From contig NC_085049.1 in NCBI RefSeq assembly GCF_963662255.1, positions 57,645,158-57,709,157 of the forward strand: 64,000 nucleotides of DNA. The letters run 5' to 3'. Shown here one piece after another: positions 23,391 through 36,300 of the stretch; the stretch's first letter is position 1, and every line of letters starts with the position of its first letter. The translations under genes were made by a program, and so were the position numbers. This stretch comes from Cinclus cinclus. Lineage: Eukaryota; Chordata; Aves; Passeriformes; Cinclidae. Below the pieces are notes generated by a model. The model was not told the DNA's origin and made no database searches. It worked only from the letters and a program-made list of their open reading frames with translations.

Positions 23391-26300
23391 TTAGGATTTA
23401 AACTTGAAGTAGGCTTCAACTATAATGAAGAAAAAAGGTGGTGCATTAGGGCAACACCCTGAATGGGAGTGGCAGAAGGGGACGGAGATGGCATCCAGGC
23501 ACTTACTTGCATATTCCTGTGGAGTCATGGCCTGGTTGATGACACTAGTGAAGGCACTGATCCACTCCAGCTGGTCAGCCTCTGTCTCACAGGTGAAGAG
23601 GTATTCCCGGTCAGGGGTGACAATGGTGATGCCATAGTGCCAAGAGAAGTTGCCCTGTGTCCCTGAAGGTAATCCCTTCTGGACGCTATATCCATTCTCT
23701 CCACTGCCCACAAATACCTCACCCTTAGCAAATGCGTCCTGCACATCAGGAGGGAAAGACAGTGATTTATGGAATCCTAGAAGAACAAGGGAATCATTAC
23801 AATGCACCTAAGGACAGGAGGAGAGTGTGTGAGGATTGGGGATGTAGCAGCAAAAAGTTCTGGAGGTGGTCAGGGGATTCAAAAGAGTAGTGAGGCTGCA
23901 CTCATAGACAGTAGTGAAAAGATAAAAATAAGGGCATACATCTCAAGAGGTCTGGGAGAGGAACTGCTGCTCTCATCTCTCTGTGTCGCCCTCCCATCAC
24001 CACCTTTACACCGCTGCCCTCCCTGTTCCCGTTGTTTGCAGGCAGTGAAACAAACACAGAAAGCATGTGATGAACTAAATGGGATGGAAAGGGGAAGACC
24101 TGGTGTCCATTCATAGCAGCTGGGAAACCCGCAAGCCACCCTTAGTGCAGAGTACAGACTCCGTGTGCACTTCGACCCTGCCCTGAGCGCCGCTGCCTGC
24201 AGCTGCCCGGCCATCACATCTCCCTCTCACCAGAGGATCCTTGAAGTACATGAGCCTGCGGTGATCCAGCGTGAACCAGCGCTTCTTAAAAGCCTCTCTT
24301 TGCTGTGAAGGTAAGAGGTGACATGTGTGAGGGGACAGTGCCCTCTGCTGCGAGCAGTACGAATGAATACCCCAAACTCATCCCCAACCACCTGAAGGAA
24401 GCCCCTGCCCTAACAGCAACCTCCTCCTTGCCCTTTCTGAGCTGAGAGTGGGGGTGAGTATAGGGTTATTCAGTCCCAGCTGCTGTCCCCAACTCCTGAA
24501 CCTCGATGAAGCACCCCAGAGTCGAGACAGGAGAAATCTGGACACTAAATACCTGTAAGATCACGCACACACAGACACATGCAGAGAGATCTGTCGCTCT
24601 GGGAGAAAGCAGGGACTCTGGCTTCATCTACTTTCACATGTGTCCTTCCCCTTCCTTTTATTCTCCCCTCCCTTGGTGCACACACACTGTTCCCACGGGT
24701 GTCTAAAGAGTCAGGGGGGAATGAGGAAACAGCAGGAGAAAAACATTGAGGTAGGGAAAGTCAGTGGTGCTCTGGCAGGCCCCTGCTAGATTTTTTTCTA
24801 CCGTAGCAGCTCACCTTGGGACCAGTCTTCTCCATGTATCCCTCCTTCAAGAAGTTTCTTGTCAGACGATTTTTAATCTGATGAAATGGCAAGAGTAACA
24901 TTCACTTAGCTGTGCCTCTTCACTATTAATTTCCCTCCCCCACCCTTCTATTCCCCCAAACTCAGTCACCTTCTAAATTTATATTTCTTAAACTGCCTAG
25001 CTAGGCATCACTTCTGCCTCCCAAATGCCCAGAAACAGCAGAGAGCAGCTGTTTTCTGACTACCACAGGCCCTTCTGAAAACACCTTCTCATCCCTCTAT
25101 CTTTACCCTGCAATTTCCACTTCCATACCTGGGGTTATAACAGTAACTAATGAGATCTTTTATCATATAAGCAGCAGGAGACCCAGCACCGTGCTCCAGT
25201 GCTGCCTTACCTCATTATCGCTGGCAATGGGAAATGCTACCTTCAGGTAATGGAACTGCACAGAGCGGATGGCGTTGAACCAGTCCACAACCTCCTGAGA
25301 ATAGAACAGGACAGGACAGAAAGCTTACCTAGAGCAAGAGTGGGCTATCTAAATTCACCCAGCTGCACCCAGCCCTGTGTTAACTACAAACACAGTCAGC
25401 TCTCCCTCCACAGCTTCTCCCTCACATGCACACAGCCAGCACAGCTGCCCCATTCCCCACATGCACAGACAGCACATTTTCTACAGAGCTCCTCCCACAC
25501 AAACCAACTCAGCCAGTGCTCCTGCCCTGCTCCCTGCAGCAAAACTCTCTCACAGATACAAAAAACACAGAGCCAGAACCCCCACCCTATTACCTACAGC
25601 AACTCACACTCACACACCCTATCCTACCCATGTTTCATGCCATTTAATATCAGCATTTCCTCAAAGCACCTCAATGGCTTTTCAGTGCTTGATGCTAAAA
25701 CCAGATACCTTTCCACTTTCATGGTAGACAAATATATTCCGGGTCTTATTGTCTTTGAGATAAGTGATCTGCAGGCCATTTGGGTTCCCAATCTTCTCTG
25801 GCTGGAATGTAGCATTGATGACATCTATTTTGACATGGATTTTGGGTTCTTTGGCCTGAAAACCGAATGGCATTGAACATGCATGAGCGATCCTAGAAGG
25901 AAAGAGACCTGAGCTACTGACTAAATGGGGTAAGGCAGGGTCACAGGCCTGACCCGGGTGAAGAACCTTGTAGTTGGCCTTTCTATACCTTCTGAGGTTC
26001 ATATCAGCCCACTTTTGGAGCTTGTCCAGGTTCCTCTGGATGGCGTGTCCTGCTTCTCCCTATCCTGAGCCACTCCTTCCCTTGTGACAACATTTTAGCT
26101 CTTGCCCCACTCATTTCAGAGAGATGAATGAGCAGAAAAGTAGCCCTCCTCAAAACCAACCAGAGAAAAGGTTTTTGCCAATTTGGCTCTCAGCGGGGTG
26201 AGGTTGGTTCCAGGAATGGTGCAGGATTACACATCCAGGCAAATGGATAGGACTGAAGTGAAAGATCAGTCCTTTTCTCAGTAGTGAGGGAAGCACAAAG

Positions 26301-29300
26301 GGAAAGCATGAGGAAAAATCACTTTGAGAGTAGGAAGAGGACCTTGCTCCTCAGTGACATGTTTTATTATCATCCCTGAGCTGAGCAAGGCAACCTCAGA
26401 AACATGCGTAGGAAATTAGAAATCTCTGTGACACTGCTGCTCTGGGTGGAGTACACACTGAGGTGGGAGTTGACCACCATACTCACATCCTGCTTGGTGA
26501 AATACTTCAGACATCCCTCCCTCTCCGACAGGAGGAACTTGCGAGGTAGGAACTGCCCGTTGTCTCGACCTCTCTTCCAAAGGATGCCTTCCTTCACCCC
26601 TTGGAGCAGAAAAGCCACTTATAATAGCATTCCCCCACAGACATGGTAGGCATCAGAGAGCTGCATGCAGCCTGGGCCCAGCCTCCTCTCTTCAGATGTT
26701 TCACCTCTGACTTACAACTAAAGATGGTGGTGTTCCCATGTTTGCAGTGCAGACAAGCACTCACCAAAAGACATTCCCAGATTCTTCCCTCCTCCTAGTC
26801 CTGCTCCCACTATTACCTCTGACAGTGTGAGAGCTGTCTCCTGTGAACACTGGTTCTGGCCCATGCAGACTCTGGTGTGGCACCAGAACTCTTCCCACTT
26901 GACTCTGCAGGCTCTTGGGCTCCAATGCCCTTTTGTCACAGGTCTGGCAGTGCCATTTCATGGACAACTGCCATGGTTAAAGGGAGTGGTATGCAGCAGG
27001 ACAGATATTCCTTATTGTAGATGTCTGTCTTCAGCAAGACAACAAATGCCTTTGAAAAATGCCACCTGATAACACCAGGCTTTTAAGCTACCTGTGGCAG
27101 TGCCAGCCTATGTTGCCCACAATTTAACACCCCCAAAACTAAGCTCTGTAAGTACCAGTTGGGTTCTCAGGAGCAGTTGTGGGATTTGCAACACTGAGAC
27201 CTCATGATGCTCAGAAGTTTCCAGAAAAGACACCAAGCAGGATGTTTTGATGCTGTGCTCTGCTCTTACCATCAGAATATGGCAGCTGTTTCCCCGGCTC
27301 AGTAAACTCTTTGCGTTCATATTTGGCCCGTATCCACTGTTCTCTCAGCACGCTATGGAGAGAGGTGACAGGTGGCTCAGAAACAAACCAGAGAAATTAG
27401 AGAAACAGAGATTTGCCCTTCCCCCTTCTCTTCTGTATGCAGCAACTTACTGGCAGTCATTGTAGGTTGGCTGGTAATAGTAAATAGGGATGTGAGCTTC
27501 ATATATGGCTTTAGTCACAGCATTCCCATGCTTGGCCAGAAACTGCAGAGTTAGACAGAGAGTTAGTGCCTTGCCTTTGATGCAGCCTCATGGTGGACCT
27601 TTACTTTCCTGACCTACATTACAGTGATTGCACCTGAACTGAGTGCCATAAATGTCACTTCCGTAAGGCTGGGTGCACACACATTTAGTGGATTTGCTGC
27701 CATGCCCCACACCTCCTGGAGAGTTGACAACAGCTCTGCAATGCTATCTGGAAGGACATTCCAACCTCTTCCAAAGAGCAACAAGACATAAATTATTTTC
27801 TTTCGATCTCCAGAAAATATTTTCAGTCCCCTGAAGATTAGTGAGTTGAAGGGGCTGTAATGGGGAGAAATCAAGTTCTCATAAGTGCCATTTTTCTCAA
27901 GAGATCATATTATATCTGGAAACTTTTCTGGGAGAATTGAATTGGACTGCTGAAATCAAGAGGAGACATGGAGGTTGGATGGTCTTGGCAAGTGGAAAAC
28001 AAGTTATCTAGACCCCAAGTAGCAAGATATATTGCAAGAGCTCTGCATTTGCCATAAAGTAACAGCACACGAAGAGACTCATAAGGCAAGTGTATCCTCC
28101 CTCTCCCAGTGTGTTGTGGAGAGTTATCCCTGATTATCATGAGTAAAAAAGAGACTGATTTAACCAGATTACATTCCAACTCTGTGACGTCAAAGGACTA
28201 ATTTTGCTTGGACTCTGAGTGTATAGTGTAGTCCAAACCACCTGCCATACCCATGGGGATAAAGATCTCACCTCCACCTGAGCATCATCCCAGAAGTCCA
28301 TCTTCAAGGATTTGACTTTGCTGATGCAGGGGATGTTGCGGTGAATTCCTGAACAGCTGAGGCATATAAAGACACCCAAAGTAGAAGATGCCCAATCAGG
28401 ATCTGAGAATATGGAAGAGGGCATAACTAGAAGTGGTGAATATGCCTGGGAGACATGCCTCACCTGAGAATGTAGTTCTGAAAAACTGAACAGAGTTTCA
28501 TCCTGAGTAATTAATACCCAAGGCATGGACGCCAGTCAGGAAAAAAACCCACAGCTATTAGTCCTTTATTCCCGTTTCCAACCACTTTGACTGATTTTTT
28601 AATGACCTATATCTTGAAAAACGCCAAAGTGCTCTGTGAACTCCCTTTGTGTAAAGGATCACCCAGACGAAAACAAAACCACCTCTGGTAAAAACCCCAG
28701 GAACTGTTTAGTGTATCACAGCAAACTCCTAACAGTGTTTAGCTCAGGGAGTGGAAAACAACCTTGAACCTAAAATTCTCCTGGAATAATTAAATAGGAC
28801 AAAATGGTACTAATTTGCCCAGTCTTAATTTGACTTGGGTAGTACACTTTTTTGGAGGTGTATGATGGGTGTTTTTAGCAGCACTTGTAGGACCTCAAAC
28901 TGGATATCTTTCTGAGAGGGCAAGCCCTTCAGTAAATGAAATTTCCCAAGCAACTGTGGCAGGTTGTCAGTTCAGAGCTGAGTCATGGCTGAGACAATGC
29001 CCTCCTGAATCATGCCTTCTTTCTGGAGAAGCTAGGATTTCACTGGGAGCTTTCCTGTCAGGTCCTGACTGGGCATGACCTTGATTTTCATTTGAGATCT
29101 GACATGGCTACAACCCACAGTGCTGCAGCTATGCAGCCCCTGCTAATCTGGCACTCCCACATCCCTGTCGTTCCCGCCAGTGCTATGGCAGCATCTTCTC
29201 CCTCCTTCCTTGCCAACCCACCTCCAGGGAGAGGAAATTAATATCCAGAGCAATGCCTCCCCTCTCTCTCCACCCTAGGCTTCTGTGCACTCCAGATAGC

Positions 29301-29468
29301 CAGCACTAAGTGGCTGGTAGAGATCAGCCCCAGCTCCATGCTTCCAACTCTTCCTCCAGCATCCTTTGAGGACTCACCTGGCTTCCCGCAGTCCGCACAC
29401 AAAGAGTTCTCTGCTCTTTTCCACACTTCCTTCAGGGCCTTCACATTCCGCTCATTTCCTCCAGCCAT
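23391..29468 (-). CDS. ADAP-family ArfGAP with dual PH domains (centaurin-alpha-like)
   Basis: Eleven coding exons (high to low): 29378-29468, 28272-28402, 27451-27542, 27270-27352, 26487-26599, 25709-25855, 25211-25294, 24815-24877, 24231-24302, 23507-23738, 23391-23419. Phases agree throughout and give 378 residues; human ADAP1 has about 374. The ArfGAP domain (about 10-125) has a zinc finger C24-x2-C27-x16-C44-x2-C47 and the GIHR arginine finger (R52), so GTP-hydrolysis-promoting activity on Arf, probably Arf6, is expected. PH1 (about 134-236) opens with KEGILWKRGRDNGQF and PH2 (about 258-362) with KEGYMEKTGPK. Both carry basic residues of the kind that bind PIP3 or inositol tetrakisphosphate. 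The C-terminus resembles ADAP1 (TPQEYA then EAYFKFKS); some internal blocks resemble ADAP2 (FVYHESGK). ADAP1 and ADAP2 map elsewhere in human, so this is probably a third paralogue. No frameshift or stop suggests decay. Confidence 0.93.
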
Positions 29469-30419
29469 CACCTTGGAATGGTATCCCTCCAGGCAGGGCA
29501 GGGCAGGGCAGGGCCAGGAGGGCAGCTGCCTGTACCTTATGCACCTGCAGGCCAACCCACTCCTTATCCAGGAGACAAGGAGCCACCAGAGGGACAAGCT
29601 CTGGCAGACAGAGGGGAAAGAGGAAGGCAAGAGGAGCCTAAGGTTAAGGTTAATGGAAAGGGTACGTACAGAGGCTTGTCGGTGCACCTGAGCCAGCTGA
29701 GCACAGGCAGGGGAAAAGAGGCTGGAGGCTGAAGTGCACCCAGACTGTGCATGAGTGAGGAGGAGGAGACCTGCCCCATGGGCGTGGAGGGAAGTGCAGC
29801 AATTAACCACAGAACTGGTTTTTCCGCATTTCTTCTGGTGAAAGGACAGGCCAGGAAAAGAGCACAAGCAGTAAGAAAGCTGATAAAAGAAAGCTGGCTG
29901 TGGACAAGTGACTGCCAGGCTGTGACAGGACTCCTGCCAGGACTCATCGTGCTCGGTGGGCTGGGAAGGCTGGCTTTGGCTGCCCCCACAACACTTCAGA
30001 GGCTTCCACCAAAGTCAGCTGGCCACCACACAGGTATCACACACATTTTTAAGGCGAGAACAGGGGAGCAGTAAAGGCTCAGGAGCTCAGCCAATGTCAC
30101 TCTAAGCCATCAGAATATGGAAGTCTTGATGCCCTCAGCAACTTATGCCAGTACCTCTCTCCACCACTACAGAAATCATGGCTGTCCAGCCGGATGCTGT
30201 GACTTGGACACACCATAAGAACCAAGACCCATCTCCACAATTGTCTTCCCTGGATAAGAGCAGCAGCACATGCTCTGCTAACACCAGGAAATGACAATAG
30301 CTGAAATGACAATTGAAATAAACTCAGAGCTCTATTGAAGAATGCTCAGTTGAAGAACTGCAGATGTTAACTATTCGGAAGAGTGACATTTATTGAAGAA
30401 GTGTAGATGCAAAACATTC
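29469..30419. other. bidirectional interval between ADAP-like gene and NOL12
   Basis: About 1.2 kb separates the divergent start codons of the minus-strand ADAP-like gene (29468) and NOL12 (30683). The ADAP-like side is not CpG-rich. It has a short GGGCA tandem tract near 29493-29515 just outside its start codon. No exon is recognised here; the ADAP-like 5' leader must begin in this interval. Confidence 0.5.
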
Positions 30420-30682
30420 CGGAGCGCCGCAGCGAGTCTCGGGCTGTGAGATCGGGTGCTACACTGCCATGTTCTCCGCACAAGGCAGCTCCACAGTATC
30501 TTTTGCTAGGAGGAAAGGGTAGCTGGAGGCTCCCACGCCAGGCTGGACTCTGGGGGCGGGATCAGGCGCATGCGAGGTCGGCGGCCGGCGGCGCGGTCCC
30601 TCCCGGGCCGGGGGGCGGCAGGCACAAGTGCCGGCGTTCCGGCGGAAGGGGCGGGCGGCAGCGGCGGTGGCGTGGGAGCGCA
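30420..30682 (+). promoter_or_regulatory. CpG-island promoter and 5' leader of NOL12
   Basis: DNA from about 30420 into exon 1 and intron 1 is GC-rich and dense in CpG, in sharp contrast to the AT-richer DNA before it. There is no TATA box near the start codon, which fits a housekeeping promoter. The island runs on to about 31090, over exons 1-3. Confidence 0.7.
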
Positions 30683-33351
30683 ATGGGCCGCAAGAAGAGC
30701 AGGAAAGGTCCGGGCAGCCGCGAGGGGCGGCTGGTGGTGACTTTCGACGAGGAGAGGCGGAGGTGAGGCCGGGTGGGCTCCCGGGCGGGAGGCAGGGTAG
30801 GAAGGCATCCCCCGGGTTCTAAAGCCGGGCGGTGCTGTGTTGCCGGCGGCAGGGAGTACCTGACCGGCTTCCACAAGCGGAAGGTGGAGCGGAGGAAGGC
30901 GGCGCTGGAGGAGATCAAACGCAAGCTGAAGGAAGAGCAGAGGAAAATGAAAGAGGAGGTGAGGGAAGGGTCTTGTGTCCCCCCTCGCCTGGGCGGGCAG
31001 TGAGCGGGCAGGAGGGGCGGGCAGAGGCGCCGCATGACTTGTTTGCGTTCCTCAGCGGCACCAGGAGTACCTGAAGATGCTGAGCGAGAGGGAGGAGGCG
31101 CTCGGTACGTGCTGGGCTCTCGGTGGGGAGGGAGCGGGTGCCCGTGGTCCGACAGCCGTGACTGGGTGTTGGGAGCTGCGGCAGGGATGCTCACACGGTG
31201 TCCCACAACAACAGCTGCTCGGACAAGCTGGGCAGCAATCTGAGCGGAGACCCTGCAGCCCTCTGTCCCGGGAATCATGAGGGTTGTAAGGAAAGGAACG
31301 AGCAGGAGGACATCTCCAAGGTGTCACCAGGTCCCCAGAGGGGGGAGAAGGAGCTTGCCCGCCAAACTTGCAGTGCCAAGCCCTTTATCCCTGTATGCTA
31401 AGGCCGAGTGTCACCCCTGCCCAGCATGGTGCATCAGGAACAAGTGAGTTTATCCCGTGAAAAGCTGGGCACTTTGCAGTGCAGGATTTCTTGTGTTCCC
31501 AGAAGAGGCTGATGAACTGGAGCACTTGGTGACATCGCGGACAGAGTCTGTGAACATCGACCACCCAAACCACATCGTAACGGTGACCACCATCAGTGAC
31601 CTGGACCTCTCGGGGACACGCCAGCTGGGACTGACCAGCTCCGTGGTAAAGTCTCTTTCTACCTGTCTGTATCAGCTGTACACACTCCTGGGGCTGGTGA
31701 GGTAGGGCTGGTGGTCCCTGAGTATGTCCAAGGCCTTGAAGCTGGCTGGTAACAGGGATGAAAAGCGAATCTCATACTTTTATGTTTTTCCACAATTTAA
31801 ATTTGGCCTCTAAAGAGAAGGAAATGTCCTGTGTGAATAGCTCACTCCAAGCTTCCCTGGAATCGTTTGCTAGTCCTAACTGACTCTGGTTAAAGAAAAA
31901 GTGTTACTTGACTGCATGGCAACAGTTTAATACTTTAAAAGCTCATAAAAGACAAGCAGAAAGATTTTAGACTTTGCTGCATGGTTTGTCCTTGATTTTT
32001 TCCCTGTGTCCTGTGCAGAAATATTACTGTTAGCATGAGGAGGCATCTCTCTCTCCGTGTTTCTGTGCCCGGATCACAAATAAGGAAACCATTCAGTTCT
32101 GGTTATGGTCACTTTTATTCTCAAAATACATTGTAACTAAGATATTATAGTTGTTTCGTAGAGACTCTGGGGTATTGGTTATGCTTACATTTGTAAAGTC
32201 ATCTAATCTGAAAATCCACTCAAAGAGGTCTTGATAGTAATTTAAGCAAAAGCCAAGACCCTCAGTTCACTCAAGTTTAAACTTCAGTCACATGGCCATT
32301 AAGATCATGCTGAAGTTCTTTCTTGGACTTGGGGTGGATTACTGTAGGACATCTCTGCTTATGCCTTTCTGCAGGACTGCAGTGGAAACTTTGACATTTG
32401 GACAGCGAGGGGTGTGGAGAATTAAACAATCTTCATCTGTGGCTAGTTAGTTCACAAAACAGGATGAAACCAAAAAGGCAGTGGAAACACCAGAATCACC
32501 GAAAGTGCTTTCTTTTTAAGGGAAAAACTGATGGATCTGAAGAAGAGAAAGGCGAAGAGGTGGTGAACAAACCTGTGAGAACAATGCCCAAGAAATCCAG
32601 AAACCCCTTCCTGTCTGAAAAGTATGTACAGATTCCTTCAGGCCTTGGCTGTCCGGCTCTGGAAATTGGGAACATTATGTTCGGGGATGCGCGGCGTGGC
32701 CGCGGTGCGGTGCGGGCAGGGGGCGCTGGCGGAGCGCGGCCCGCTCGGCTCCTGCCTCTCCGGTGACCGCGCGGGAGGAGCGGGAGGAGAGTGGGCTTCG
32801 TCCTCACCTCTTACCTCGTCCTGCATCGCAGCACATTCCGCAGCGAGCAGAGCTCGTCCCTAGGGTTGAAGGTCAGAGGCTCCTAAAGCTGGAAGCTCAG
32901 GCGTTCTCACATTTTTCGGTATCCAGCTTTTACAGCTGCTTTGAGGGTTGCTTTAACTCTGTGGAGTCTAGGCAGCACAATGCCCATCACGTGAATTTTT
33001 GTTGTTACCGCACATGGAGACTTGGAGGTTTCCTGCATAGCTTAGAGTCCCTCTGGGACTTGTCGTGTCTGGCATCCATTCCTGCTGGGCCACACAAAGC
33101 TTTCCAGCTCTTGTTGTGGTATTGCCTTAATTCTGCAGGCTTTGGTCCCCAAACATTTTTCTCTCTCTGCCCTAAACAGAATCTCTTCTCTTACTGCCAC
33201 ACTGCACATGCACAGCCAGAAAAAGAGAAAAGGAAAGAGATCCCAACGTGGGCAAGGCTCACGTAAGAAAATCCAGAAGTCCGGCACAGGGCGGACCACC
33301 AAGACTCAGCGTCGGAGGCTGACTGGCAAAATGGGCCGTGACCAGGATTAA
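30683..33351 (+). CDS. NOL12: nucleolar protein 12
   Basis: Small basic nucleolar RNA-binding protein (Nop25/Rrp17 family), implicated in pre-rRNA processing, including 5'-end trimming, and in genome stability. Coding exons are 30683-30762, 30853-30958, 31056-31104, 31503-31645, 32521-32621 and 33180-33351, all GT-AG with agreeing phases, giving 216 residues (human about 213). Family signatures are [20 protein letters not shown] at about 21-40, a lysine/glutamate-rich helical stretch to about 78, [18 protein letters not shown] in exon 4, and a strongly basic tail ([17 protein letters not shown] type, then QRRRLTGK) suited to nucleolar targeting. The start follows a CpG-rich leader and matches the conserved MGR start. 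Exon 5 is joined after a long intron 4, and intron 5 carries its own CpG-rich patch. The poly(A) site is not certain. Confidence 0.95.
32680..32870. promoter_or_regulatory. CpG-rich island in NOL12 intron 5
   Basis: About 190 bases with many CpG dinucleotides and high GC content, starting 60 bases after exon 5 and embedded in ordinary intron. It shows no obvious TATA or CCAAT box. It may be an alternative promoter or an enhancer; both are inference. Confidence 0.5.
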
Positions 33352-36300
33352 CAGAGAAAATGATGTTCAGACCACCAGCTGGGACAGTGCTCTACATCTG
33401 GCCTGCTGCTCTTGGGGACACTGTCATTGTGTGCAAGCACCTTGTTTACATGGCGTTCTGACTAGCCACAAGTGAACCTGCTTCAGCCTTTCTGTAGCCT
33501 CCTGAGCACTGGCCAGGGTGACTAGACACCCTACCCATTTATTTTTGCAGTAATCTCCAGCTAAGTGCCTGGGTAACACAGAATCTCTTAAAAACTTCTG
33601 CTGAAGTCATGTTCACTATTTGGCTTAACCTGTCCTTTCCCCCATCCTTTCAAAGCTGATCCTTGGCTTTATCAAAGAAGAGGATCTGGGGTACGGTGCA
33701 ACAGGCACATCATTGTCAGGGCAATTTGAGAGACTTGGGAGAGCTCTGCTTGCACTCCTGCATCAGTGCCCTGGCATTTCTGCTGTGCAGTAAATCCTTT
33801 TTCCATGGAGACATGGTGTCATCTTGTCTCTTGTGTTTCTTTACCACACAACACAGTGCCACACCTGAATGCAGGGGTACTTTTTGTTTGGTACTTGTGC
33901 TAGGTGAAACAAGGTAACTTTGTGAATATATTGGAGGTAATTTTGCTAAGAAAAAAAATCTGCGACGTATTTGAAGCATAACAGGAGCTGTGCTAAAGCC
34001 AGTACCAACTGGAAAGAGGGGGAGGTGATTCCTGGTGTTTAAAGGTTATTGAAATCCACTGGTGCTTGGAAAATGGAATAGCTAGGAGCTATTTCTGTGG
34101 CAAGGCAGAGCCAGCTAGAGCAGGAATGGCTCATTCCATTGTCTGCTGAATATGCCGATCGTAACTGCGATAGCTCAGGGGTGTATGAAATGCCCTAATG
34201 CCCTTGCTGTATGCGTGTGGCCCTCTCTGGGGTGGGAGTGGCAGAGGCTGCCCTTGCTCTTTACCTCAGGGTTGCTGCAGTTATTAGCAGCTAATTGCCT
34301 TTCTTCTTAGGACCTCTGTATGTTTTTTTACTGTGGTTGCCCTAGGCAGGGGGAGAAAAAAAACTTTGTATGGTGGCAAAACTTTGAGTGAATCCTCTGA
34401 GGAGGAAAGTGAGCCCGGGCAGCATGCTGGCCTCTGTCCTGGAGTATCCTGGAGTATTCTGCCTCTGTGAGCCAGGCCTCCTCCCATACCATGTGTGCAC
34501 TGGAAAGGAAATGACAAAGAAAGAAAAGGCCCATGTGTCCAAAACCCACACCAGAAAAATTTGCAACCCAGCAATGGGCAAGTAAATAGATTCCTCATGC
34601 CAGAAATGGGAGGGAAAAGAGTAAAGCGGTGCCTGAGGCAGCATGGAGGAACATCAGAACAGTGCTGATGGCCACCAGCCGCTAAAGAGAATGGCACCAG
34701 CCTGGTGTATCTCTCCATCGTTTCTTGTAGGGTGTGCACACAGAGCTGTTCTCCAGAGGGTGTTACGGGGCAGGATATGATCTCAACACTGACAGCAGCA
34801 GTGCAATTTCTGCTTGAGGGAGGGTTCTGGAGGGAACCAGGTGACATGCATGCTTGTAGTAAGGAATGGGGTCCTCTTGGCACTTCCCTTTCCCTTCTGA
34901 AGAGGGTAATTGCTGGGGAAGTGGACACTGTTATCACTGGTGCCTTGTATGCTTGGATTCAGAGTCCCACCCTGGGCTGAGTTCTTGGGCACTAATACAG
35001 AATAAACCCAGTCACATTATTAAGGTGTGTATGTGTGGTTTCCTCACCTCCAAAACAGTTTTCAAACACTGCCTTAAAGGCCACTCCAGAAAGGTCATGA
35101 GATTGAATGGGTGAGCTTACCTATCCACCTGTCTCACCTGGGGTTCTTGGGTGTTTCAGAACTGCAAAAACACAACTCAGGCAAGGCCAAAAGTGTTATG
35201 CTGAACTAGATCTCAGCCAAAGTATCCAAGAGATCCCATGTGTGGAGCATAAATTATTTCTTGTTCTGGTTTGGGAGTTACATGCTCTGGAGAGTTCTGT
35301 GCTTGGTGGATTTGAGAGGGAAGGAGAGGGAAGTTCTATCAAGGGGACTGCAGCTAAAAGCTGGAGGACAGGGTGACGTCCTTGGTCTGGGTCATACAGC
35401 AGCTTTCCCTTCTCTCCAGGACATAGTGCCTTGTGGAGTGACCGTGGACAGAAGGTGGCCTTTGTGCTTCCTCACACGAGGAGTTTGCTCTGGACCTGGG
35501 ATGGCCACTGTAAAAGAGCTGTACTATCTGTTTGAGAAATCTGCTGAAGTGTGGAGTGTGGAATGTGGATCACTTGCCTTCCCCAGCCTGTAGGCAGCCT
35601 GGAATGGTAGCTGGGACAGAGCTGGATGACCTCATTGTATTCTGGATGGGGTGTTAAGAGTGACTTCAGTTTTTGTCAGTTTGCAGCCGGGTGAAGTGGA
35701 AGAATCTCACTTTTAGTTTGCTGTTTCCCTGGCCTAATAAGATTTTTGAGCCTTTCTCAAATATCAGCTGAAATCTCCAACAGCCCCTCCCACACTCTGA
35801 ATTCTTTCAGTTCCTGCTATAAAATTATTTTTTAAATTAAAAAAAAAACCACAAAGAAGTGTAAGGAAAGACTGAGAACAGCACTGTTAAATCCTGTACA
35901 GCATTAAACATCAGGATTGTTCACTACACTATTGATTTCTCCATTTGATTGATTAAAGCTTTATTCTGTAATGTGAATTACTGACTCAGCCCTAGCCTGC
36001 TGTTTTTGTTACGCACAGGATATACAGTCAGGCTACCCCTGGATATATTGAAATGAGGATATGAGTTTTCACATGAATTTTAGTGAGTGAAGTGTTTGCC
36101 AGACACATGACAGTTCATACCAGACTTTGGCTTAAAATTCTTCTTTGCTGCTTCCACTTGTTTTTAAGATGGATTTGTGCATTTGGGTTCCCCACGCACC
36201 CCCCCCCTCCACCCTGCCCCCCTTAGCTGCTCAGGAGGAGGCTGCTTCCAAATGTAAGGTACTTGCAAAATGTAAAGTACTTACAAAAATCAACTTGCTG

